Shown: one piece after another, positions 57,947-64,000 of the stretch
Position numbering within the stretch: position 1 is the stretch's first letter
How the letters are laid out: every line of letters starts with the position of its first letter
Assembly: GCF_032484785.1 (NCBI RefSeq)
Contig: NZ_JAUETR010000001.1
Location: 5,211,501 to 5,275,500, forward strand
Length of the DNA: 64,000 bases
DNA from: Bradyrhizobium sp. SZCCHNS1050
Lineage (GTDB): Bacteria; Pseudomonadota; Alphaproteobacteria; Rhizobiales; Xanthobacteraceae
Direction of reading: 5' to 3'
The notes under the pieces: generated by a model
What the model was told of the DNA's origin: nothing
The model's input: only the letters and a program-made list of their open reading frames with translations
Databases searched by the model: none
Program-made: the position numbers and the translations under genes

Positions 57947-59371
57947 CTAGCCCTTCGGCGCGCGCGGATCGATCGGGGTCGAGCTGGCCACGCCAAGAAC
58001 ATCTTCCAGCAACTTGGCGCCGGCGAGCAGCTCGGCGTCGGCGCGCGGCGCCGCGATCATTTGCAGGCCGATCGGCAGGCCCGTTTCCGTGAAGCCGCAG
58101 GGCAGCGACAGGGCTGGGCAGCAGGCCAGCGTGATCGCATAGACGATGCCGAGCCATTGCACGTAGTTGTCGAACTTCTGCCCGGCGCATTCGGCGACGT
58201 AGCGGTTCTCGACCGGGAAGGGGGGCACGATGGTCGCCGGCGCCAGCAGCAGATCATACGTCTCGAAGAACTTCACCGCGCGCGCGGTGATCGCGATGCG
58301 CTGCGCCTCGGCGCGCGCGATCTGGGCGACCGTGAGCTTCAGCCCTTCCTCGATGTTCCAGATCACCTCGGGCTTGAGCAGGTCGCGCTTGGTGCGCAGC
58401 AGCTCCGCCTTGCTCATCGCGAAGTCGAGCGCGCGCAGCACGTGGAAGCATTCATGCGCCTCGCTGAAATCGGGATGCGCCTCCTCGACGATCACGCCGA
58501 GCTCGGCGAAGCGCTGCGCCGCCTTGCGGGTGACGGCAGCGACTTCGGGATCGACGGGCGTGATGCCGAGATCGGGCGAGTAGGCGACGCGGACCGGCTT
58601 CTGGCCGGAGCGCGCGGCGGCCAGGAACGACGTCGCAGGCGAGGGCAGCGAGATCGGATCCGCGACGTGCTCGCCGCTCATCGCGTCCAAGAGCAGCGCG
58701 AGGTCCGCGACGTTGCGGGCCATCGGGCCCTGGACGGCGAGATTGCGGTCGATGGTCACCGCCGGCGTATTCGCGACGCGGCCGAAGCTCGGGCGCAGGC
58801 CGACGATGCCGCAGAAGCTGGCGGGATTGCGCAGCGAGCCGCCCATGTCCGAGCCGTGCGCCAACCAGGCCATGCCGGTGGCGAGCGCCACCGCGGCGCC
58901 GCCGGAGGAGCCGGCCGCCGAGCGGGACGTGTCCCAGGGATTGCGCGTCGCGCCGAACACCTCGTTGAAGGTGTTGGCGCCGGCGCCGAACTCCGGCGTG
59001 TTCGACTTGGCGTAGATCACGCCGCCATTGGCTTCGAGATGCTCGACCATGAGATCGGAGCGTTCCGGAATCCGGTCCTTGAAGATCGGCGAGCCCTGGG
59101 TGGTGAGCACGCCGGCGACGTCGGTGAGATCCTTGATCGGCACGGGCAGCCCGGCCAGCACGCCGCGCTCGGCAGCCGGCTTCTGCATCAGCGCCTTGGC
59201 GTGATCGCGCGCGCGATCGAAGCACAGCGTCGGCAGCGCATTGACCTTGCCGTCGACGGCTGCGATGCGCGCTTCCAGCGCGTCGAGGCAATCCAGCGGC
59301 GTGACCTTGCCGGACTTCAACTTGTCGACGACGGCGCAGGCGCTCTCGCGGATCAATCCCTGGTCGGCCAA
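57947..59371 (-). CDS. Amidase (amidase signature family)
   Basis: This 474-residue cytoplasmic hydrolase of amide bonds has the Ser-cisSer-Lys triad of the amidase signature family. K80 is in LPVPIKDLTDVAG, S155 in SAAGSSGGAAVALATGM, and S179 in HGSDMGGSLRNPASFCG. The C-terminal part (LSLPCGFTETGLPIGLQMIA) is typical. The substrate is unknown; aryl or aliphatic amides are possible. It follows the SDR gene by 79 bp on the same strand. Confidence 0.92.
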   Translation of the reverse strand: MADQGLIRESACAVVDKLKSGKVTPLDCLDALEARIAAVDGKVNALPTLCFDRARDHAKALMQKPAAERGVLAGLPVPIKDLTDVAGVLTTQGSPIFKDRIPERSDLMVEHLEANGGVIYAKSNTPEFGAGANTFNEVFGATRNPWDTSRSAAGSSGGAAVALATGMAWLAHGSDMGGSLRNPASFCGIVGLRPSFGRVANTPAVTIDRNLAVQGPMARNVADLALLLDAMSGEHVADPISLPSPATSFLAAARSGQKPVRVAYSPDLGITPVDPEVAAVTRKAAQRFAELGVIVEEAHPDFSEAHECFHVLRALDFAMSKAELLRTKRDLLKPEVIWNIEEGLKLTVAQIARAEAQRIAITARAVKFFETYDLLLAPATIVPPFPVENRYVAECAGQKFDNYVQWLGIVYAITLACCPALSLPCGFTETGLPIGLQMIAAPRADAELLAGAKLLEDVLGVASSTPIDPRAPKG

Positions 59372-59450
59372 AGCTTAGTTCTCCTGATGGCAAGCGTCCC
59401 GGCGCTTCGCTGTAGATCACGTTTCGGCTGAGGTGGAAAGGTCGCGGCGA

Positions 59451-60278
59451 TCAACCCCACCCTGCGCTGATGCCGCCATCGACGGTATAGATCACGCCGG
59501 AGGTGTAGCCGGCACGGTCCGAGGCCAGGAACGCCATCAGGTCGGCGATCTCGCTGACATGCGCGGGGCGGCCGAGCGGCAGGGTCTTCTGGAACTCCGT
59601 GTAGCGGCTCTCGTCGCCGAACAGGTCGCGGGCCCGCGTCTTCAACAGGGTGACGTGACGATCGGTGCCGACCGGCCCGGGATTGATGCCGACGACGCGG
59701 ATGTTGTCGGCGAGGCTCTTGGAGCCGAGCGCGCGGGTGAAGGCCATCAACGCCGCATTGCCGGCGCTGCCGCAGATGTAGTTGGCGTCGAACTTCTCGC
59801 CGGCCGCGCCGATGTCGTTGATGATCACGCCGCCGCCGCGCGCCTTCATCTGGGCATAGACCAGCCGGGTCAGGTTGATGAAGCCGAACACCTTGAGGTC
59901 CCAGGCATGCCGCCAGGCCGCCTCGTCGATCTTGTCGATCGCGCCCCCCGGAATATCGCCGGCATTGTTGACGAGAATGTCGATGTCGGACGCCTCCTGC
60001 GCCAGCCGCGCGACGTCTTCGGATTTCCGCAGGTCCACCACATGCGCGGCTGCATCGATCTGGTGCTTCGATCGGAGCTGCTCGACCAGGGCGGAAAGGC
60101 GATCGCCGCTGCGCGCAGCGAGCCGGACGTGGCAGCCTTCCTCGGCAAAGGCTTCGGCCGCCCCGGCGCCGATTCCCTTGGACGCGCCGGTGATGAGAAC
60201 GCGCTTGCCGCGCAGATGAAGGTCCATGGAGGTGCTCGCTGAGGGGAGGGAGACCGGATTGTCGGGCGCGTCAGCCAT
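59451..60278 (-). CDS. Atypical short-chain dehydrogenase family protein
   Basis: This 275-residue SDR-fold protein has a normal cofactor turn (VLITGASKGIGAG near 27-39) and NNAG (104-107). Its active site is unusual: the motif is YICGS, so Y167 is kept but the Lys four residues later is S171. The expected catalytic Ser about 13 residues before the Tyr is N154 in IINDIGAAG. Otherwise VVGINPGPVGTDR and GYTSGVIYTVDGG are classical. It may bind NAD(P) but use a different chemistry, or be non-catalytic. A second Met at residue 18 (60227) could be the true start. It is divergent from the dehydrogenase at 60386. Confidence 0.85.
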   Translation of the reverse strand: MADAPDNPVSLPSASTSMDLHLRGKRVLITGASKGIGAGAAEAFAEEGCHVRLAARSGDRLSALVEQLRSKHQIDAAAHVVDLRKSEDVARLAQEASDIDILVNNAGDIPGGAIDKIDEAAWRHAWDLKVFGFINLTRLVYAQMKARGGGVIINDIGAAGEKFDANYICGSAGNAALMAFTRALGSKSLADNIRVVGINPGPVGTDRHVTLLKTRARDLFGDESRYTEFQKTLPLGRPAHVSEIADLMAFLASDRAGYTSGVIYTVDGGISAGWG

Positions 60279-60385
60279 GCGGTCAATCTTGCACCGCAGC
60301 GTTGCGCTGGGCCGTCGTTTGGTCCATTCAGGCGTCGACGATTTCAGCCGGGACAGTCCGGCAGCACCATCTGAGGATCCGCTCG

Positions 60386-61459
60386 ATGAGCAAGAAGCCC
60401 TATCGCATCGCAGTCATTCCCGGCGACGGCATCGGCAAGGAGGTCATGCCCGAGGGCATTCGCGTGATCGAGGCCGCCGCCAAGAAGCATGGCGTCGCCG
60501 TGCAGTTCGACCATTTCGACTTCTCGAGCTACGACTACTACGAGAAGCACGGCCAGATGATGCCGGACGATTGGAAGGCGCAGATCGGCGGCCATGACGC
60601 GATCTATTTCGGCGCCGTCGGCTGGCCGGCCAAGATCGCGGACCACGTCTCGCTGTGGGGCTCGCTGATCAAGTTCCGCCGCGAGTTCGATCAGTACGTG
60701 AATCTCAGGCCCGTGCGCCTGATGCCCGGCGTGCCGTCGCCGCTGGCTGGCCGCAAGCCCGGCGATATCGATTTCTGGGTGGTGCGCGAGAACACCGAGG
60801 GCGAGTATTCCTCGGTCGGCGGCCGCATGTTTCCGGACACCGACCGCGAGTTCGTGACGCAGCAGACGGTGATGACCCGCACCGGCGTCGACCGCATCCT
60901 GAAGTTCGCCTTCGAGCTGGCACAGTCCAGGCCGAAGAAGCATCTGACCTCGGCGACCAAGTCCAACGGCATCTCGATCACGATGCCGTATTGGGACGAG
61001 CGCGTCGAGGCGATGGCGAAGAACTATCCGGGCGTGAAGTGGGACAAGTACCACATCGACATCCTCACCGCGAACTTCGTGCTGCACCCGGACTGGTTCG
61101 ACGTCGTCGTCGGCTCCAACCTGTTCGGCGACATCCTGTCCGATCTCGGCCCGGCCTGCACCGGCACCATCGGCATCGCGCCGTCGGGCAACATCAACCC
61201 GGAGCGCCATTTCCCGTCGGTTTTCGAGCCGGTGCACGGCTCCGCGCCCGATATCGCGGGGCAGGGGATCGCCAACCCGATCGGCATGATCTGGTCGGGC
61301 GCGATGATGCTGGAGCATCTCGGCGAAAAGACCGCGGCGCAGTCGATCGTCGGCGCGATCGAGCGCACGCTCGCCGAGCGCACCTTGCGCACGCGCGATC
61401 TCGGCGGCAATGCCGATACCGAGGCGTGCGGCAAGGCGGTCGCGGAGATGGTGGACTAG
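60386..61459 (+). CDS. Tartrate dehydrogenase / D-malate dehydrogenase (isopropylmalate-dehydrogenase fold)
   Basis: This 357-residue oxidative decarboxylase matches tartrate dehydrogenase and D-malate dehydrogenase. It starts YRIAVIPGDGIGKEVMPEGI, has LIKFRREFDQYVNLRPVRL for substrate arginines, FWVVRENTEGEYSSVGGR, the Lys region LTSATKSNGISITMPYWDER and the metal site GDILSDLGPACTGTIGIAPS. PVHGSAPDIAGQGIANP closes the cofactor site. It uses NAD and Mn or Mg. GAGGA precedes the ATG. The nearby KgtP-type transporter may import its substrate. Confidence 0.9.
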   Translation: MSKKPYRIAVIPGDGIGKEVMPEGIRVIEAAAKKHGVAVQFDHFDFSSYDYYEKHGQMMPDDWKAQIGGHDAIYFGAVGWPAKIADHVSLWGSLIKFRREFDQYVNLRPVRLMPGVPSPLAGRKPGDIDFWVVRENTEGEYSSVGGRMFPDTDREFVTQQTVMTRTGVDRILKFAFELAQSRPKKHLTSATKSNGISITMPYWDERVEAMAKNYPGVKWDKYHIDILTANFVLHPDWFDVVVGSNLFGDILSDLGPACTGTIGIAPSGNINPERHFPSVFEPVHGSAPDIAGQGIANPIGMIWSGAMMLEHLGEKTAAQSIVGAIERTLAERTLRTRDLGGNADTEACGKAVAEMVD

Positions 61460-61504
61460 GAACAGCTATTGTTGTCGCTCCCGGCGAACGCCGGGTTGCA
61501 TAGC

Positions 61505-61586
61505 CAGGGCGGGTTAGCGGGGCGTAACCCGCCTTACTAATCGTTGCTGGACGACGGCGGATTACGCTCCGCTAATCCGCACTACG
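61505..61586. repeat. Paired hairpins, GGCGGGTTA and GGCGGATTA family
   Basis: GGCGGGTTAGCGGGGCGTAA then CCCGCC (61508-61533) and GGCGGATTACGCTCCGCTAA then TCCGC (61557-61580) are two hairpins of one repeat. A separate CCCGGC-gaac-GCCGGG hairpin lies at 61480-61495, just after the dehydrogenase stop. The stretch 61587-61682 shows nothing further. Confidence 0.75.
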
Positions 61587-61682
61587 CGATTGCCACCGTC
61601 CGCTCTCGATCAATCACGCGGTATAGGTTGCCTGCGTTGGCCGGGACGACAGCGGTAGTTTAGGCGACAGCTCGACCAACAA

Positions 61683-61762
61683 CGTCATTGCGAGGAGCGC
61701 AGCGACGAAGCAATCAGGGTCGCCGCGGGACTCTGGATTGCTTCGCTGCGCTCGCAATGACG
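61683..61762. repeat. Palindromic repeat, TCATTGCGAGCGCAGCGAAGC family
   Basis: CGTCATTGCGAGGAGCGCAG ending AAGCAATCAGG pairs with CTGGATTGCTTCGCTGCGCT then CGCAATGACGG. It ends 13 bp before the stop of the convergent gene at 61776. Confidence 0.85.
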
Positions 61763-61775
61763 GAGGAGAGAGCGT

Positions 61776-62687
61776 TTACTCTGCCGCCACCCGCCGGCAG
61801 TGCTCCCACGCGGCGTGGATCAGGTTTTCGCTCGCCTCCGGGGTGCGGAAGGCCGAGTGCGCGGACAGCGTCACGTTCGGGATCGTGGTCAGCACGTGAC
61901 CGGCGGGCAGCGGCTCGGTGGTGAAGACGTCGAGGCCGGCGTGGCGGATGTGGCCGCTGCGCAAGGCATCGATCATCGCGGCCTCGTCGACGATGGCGGC
62001 GCGGGCGGTGTTGACGAAGATCACGCCCTTGCGCATCTGCGCGATGCGCTCGCGCGACAGGAAGCCGCGGGTCTCGTCGTTGAGCAGGAGGTGCAGCGAG
62101 ACGACATGGCTCTGCTGCAGCAGCGTGTCGAGGTTGACGAAGTCGACGCCCGGATGGCTCTTCGGCGAGCGGTTCCAGGCGATCACCTTCATGCCGCTGC
62201 CCGACGCGATGCGCGCGACCTCGGCGGCGATGCCGCCGAAGCCGATCAGGCCGAGCGTCTTGCCGGTCAGCTGCATGCCGTCGTCGCGCAGCCAGTTGCC
62301 GGCGCGCATCTCGCGGTCCATCTGCGCGATGCCGCGCGCCGAGGCCCACATCAGCGCAATGGCGGCTTCGGCAACCGCCGTGTCGCCATAGCCCTTGATC
62401 AAATGCACGGTGATGCCGAGCTGGCTAAGCTCCTCGGGGTTCATATAGCTGCGCGCGCCGGTGCCGAGAAAGACGACGTGCTTGAGGCCCTTGCACTGCT
62501 TCGCGACCTCGGTGGGCAGGGCGGTGTGATCGACCACGCCGATCTCGGCGCCGTCGAGGATCGTGGGCCAGTCCTCCGGCTTGATGTCCGGATCGAGATG
62601 CACGCGCATCTCGGGATCGCCCGATTTGCGCTGCCGCTCGAAGATCTCGGCCAGCGAGTCGTTGGCGTCGATGAATACTCCGCGCAC
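61776..62687 (-). CDS. D-isomer specific 2-hydroxyacid dehydrogenase
   Basis: This 303-residue NAD-dependent dehydrogenase reduces or oxidises a 2-hydroxy/2-keto acid. The NAD turn is LGLIGFGGIAAEVARIA near 145-161. The catalytic Arg is in FVNTARAAIVDE, the Glu in GLDVFTTEPLP, and the His in LSAHSAFRTPEA. Phosphoglycerate dehydrogenase, hydroxypyruvate/glyoxylate reductase and related enzymes share this pattern; the lack of a regulatory domain excludes only the long serine-synthesis type. Confidence 0.9.
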   Translation of the reverse strand: MRGVFIDANDSLAEIFERQRKSGDPEMRVHLDPDIKPEDWPTILDGAEIGVVDHTALPTEVAKQCKGLKHVVFLGTGARSYMNPEELSQLGITVHLIKGYGDTAVAEAAIALMWASARGIAQMDREMRAGNWLRDDGMQLTGKTLGLIGFGGIAAEVARIASGSGMKVIAWNRSPKSHPGVDFVNLDTLLQQSHVVSLHLLLNDETRGFLSRERIAQMRKGVIFVNTARAAIVDEAAMIDALRSGHIRHAGLDVFTTEPLPAGHVLTTIPNVTLSAHSAFRTPEASENLIHAAWEHCRRVAAE

Positions 62688-62734
62688 GGATACCTCCTAG
62701 TTGTCCTGCCTGGCTAGTGCGGCAACAGAGGCGA

Positions 62735-62838
62735 ACTCCCTCCCCCCTTGTGGGGGAGGGTTGGGGAGGGGGTAGCCCCGGGCGACACCGCCGTTGTGGA
62801 CCCCCACCCCCGACCCCTCCCCGCAAGGGGGAGGGGAG
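62735..62838. repeat. Palindromic repeat, CCCTCCCCC/GGGGGAGGG family
   Basis: ACTCCCTCCCCCCTTGTGGG then GGAGGGGGTAGCCCCGGGCG faces GGACCCCCACCCCCGACCCC then CCGCAAGGGGGAGGGG. It is the second member of the family seen at 30135-30240 and fills the space upstream of the dehydrogenase. Confidence 0.8.
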
Positions 62839-62905
62839 CCCAGCATGCCCGCGCTATTCAGGCTTATGATTGATCATTGATATTGGAGTAGATTGAAGCA
62901 GTAGA

Positions 62906-64000
62906 TCACGACGCCACGCCCGCCAGCGACAGGACGGTGTGCAGCAGGACATTCGCGCCGGCGGCGCAGTCGGATTGCGTCGCGTCCTCGAGCTCGTTGT
63001 GGCTGATGCCGTCCTTGCAGGGCACGAACACCATGGCGGCCGGCATGATCGTGTTCAGATTGCAGGCGTCGTGGCCCGCTCCCGACGTGATGCGCCGGTG
63101 CGAATAGCCGAGCGTGCCGGCGGCGCGCTCGACGGCATCGACCAGCTTCGGATCGAAATGCGTCGGCGGCTTGCGCCAGACCTGGTCGATCGCGATCTCG
63201 ACGCGGCGCTTCTTCGCAATTTCACCCGCGGCCGCGCGCAGGCTGGCATCGAGTGCGTCCAGCGTATCGGCATTGGCGCTGCGGCAATCGATGGTGAAGG
63301 CGATCTCGCCGGGGATCACGTTGCGCGAGGGATTGGCGATGACGGCCTCGCCGATGGTCGCGACCGCGTTCGGCCCGAGCTTGATCGCGATCTGCTCCAG
63401 GGTCAGCGCAAACTCCGACAGCGCCAGCAGCGCGTCGCGGCGCAGCGGCATCGGCGTCGAGCCGGCATGGCTCTCGAAGCCCGTGACCTTGCCGTCGTAC
63501 CAGAACACGCCCTGGCCGTGGTCGACCACGCCGATGGTCTTGTTCTCGGCCTCCAGGATCGGACCCTGCTCGATGTGCAGCTCGACGAAACCGGAGAATT
63601 TCTGCGTGCCGACGGCCGTCGCGCCGCGATAGCCGATCTCGTCCAGCGCCGCGCCCACGGTCATGCCTGCGGCATCTGTCCGCGACAAAATGTCCTCGAC
63701 CGTGAAGTCGCCGACATAGGCGGCCGAGGCCATCATGGCCGGCGCGAAGCGCGAGCCTTCCTCATTGGTCCAGTTGACGATGCACAGCGGCGCGTCGGTC
63801 TCGATGCCGGCGTCGTTGAGGGTGCGGATCACCTCCAGCGCGCCGAGCGTGCCCAGAATGCCGTCGAACTTGCCGCCCGTGGGCTGGGTGTCGAGATGCG
63901 AGCCGAGCCCGACCGGCGGCTTCGCCATGTCGCGCCCCTTGCGAAGTGCAAACATCGAGCCGAGCGTGTCGACGCGCACTTCGAGCCCGGCATCCTCGCA
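62906..64000 (-). CDS. M20 family amidohydrolase (N-carbamoyl-amino acid hydrolase/allantoate type), 5' end outside window
   Basis: These are 364 codons of a gene that begins beyond the window end; the frame is open to base 64000. It is a two-metal M20 hydrolase of the carbamoylase/allantoate amidohydrolase/beta-ureidopropionase group. Metal ligands are in LGSHLDTQPTGGKFDGILG, WTNEEGSRFAP and FVELHIEQGPILE, and the last one in ISHNELED. The dimerisation domain has GFESHAGSTPMPLRRDAL. It opens N-carbamoyl amino acids or ureido compounds from pyrimidine, hydantoin or purine breakdown. The GTG at 63979 is inside the gene and not its start. Confidence 0.9.
   Translation of the reverse strand, partial: CEDAGLEVRVDTLGSMFALRKGRDMAKPPVGLGSHLDTQPTGGKFDGILGTLGALEVIRTLNDAGIETDAPLCIVNWTNEEGSRFAPAMMASAAYVGDFTVEDILSRTDAAGMTVGAALDEIGYRGATAVGTQKFSGFVELHIEQGPILEAENKTIGVVDHGQGVFWYDGKVTGFESHAGSTPMPLRRDALLALSEFALTLEQIAIKLGPNAVATIGEAVIANPSRNVIPGEIAFTIDCRSANADTLDALDASLRAAAGEIAKKRRVEIAIDQVWRKPPTHFDPKLVDAVERAAGTLGYSHRRITSGAGHDACNLNTIMPAAMVFVPCKDGISHNELEDATQSDCAAGANVLLHTVLSLAGVAS

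Overview
The window looks like a chromosomal segment of an alphaproteobacterium of the Bradyrhizobium/Rhodopseudomonas type, most probably a photosynthetic Bradyrhizobium. The evidence is the GC-rich coding style, perfect FixK/FNR boxes, a phasin with a PHA-associated coiled-coil gene, a paa phenylacetate operon, a BciA-type 8-vinyl reductase (a bacteriochlorophyll enzyme), and a dense load of short palindromic intergenic repeats like those I associate with Bradyrhizobium. The species is inferred, not proven. I see no rRNA, tRNA, CRISPR array, insertion sequence or prophage.

Layout. 1-464: end of an FAH-family gene. 668-3164: an anaerobically controlled electron-transfer pair (2Fe-2S/flavin reductase plus membrane 4Fe-4S protein) behind two FixK boxes. 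4443-9336: an Lrp regulator divergent from an E1-type ketoacid dehydrogenase, then an aldehyde dehydrogenase. 9432-13153: sugar-acid (uronate-type) oxidation genes: lactonase, uronate dehydrogenase and an IlvD-type dehydratase. 13162-20506: mixed metabolism, with an enoyl-CoA hydratase, ferredoxin reductase, two PfkB sugar kinases, glutamate dehydrogenase, a VOC protein and bciA. 21254-27809: a cytochrome P450 divergent from a tetR-MFP-RND efflux operon, with a clear operator between them. 27931-40131: a 12-kb peptide-uptake operon on the minus strand with two binding proteins, two permease pairs, one ATPase pair, a gamma-glutamyltransferase and a DUF1028 protein.

40657-44665: hydrolases and PHA-granule genes. 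44756-51591: phenylacetate catabolism, paaX-paaABCDE on the plus strand and paaK-paaI on the minus strand, with palindromic repeats in three gaps. 51797-57721: a TsuA-like sulfur transporter, a hydrolase-OsmC fusion, a sulfite-oxidase-like protein and a KgtP-type transporter. 57947-64000: amidase, atypical SDR, tartrate/D-malate dehydrogenase, D-2-hydroxyacid dehydrogenase and a truncated M20 amidohydrolase.

The main candidate for something undescribed is a roughly 400-bp intergenic element present three times (about 3565-3970, 20715-21115 and 54440-54840). Each copy has a long outer stem of 14-19 bp closing an inner, almost invariant hairpin. Two base pairs of the outer stem differ between copies in a compensating way, which points to selection on structure. 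Second is the peptide operon, which joins two importers to two Ntn-type hydrolases. Third is the twin-FixK-box electron-transfer pair.

Where a gene's longest open frame runs into a repeat or operator, I moved the start to the codon with a ribosome binding site or to the family's usual start. All functional names come from motif and family recognition by eye; no search was run.
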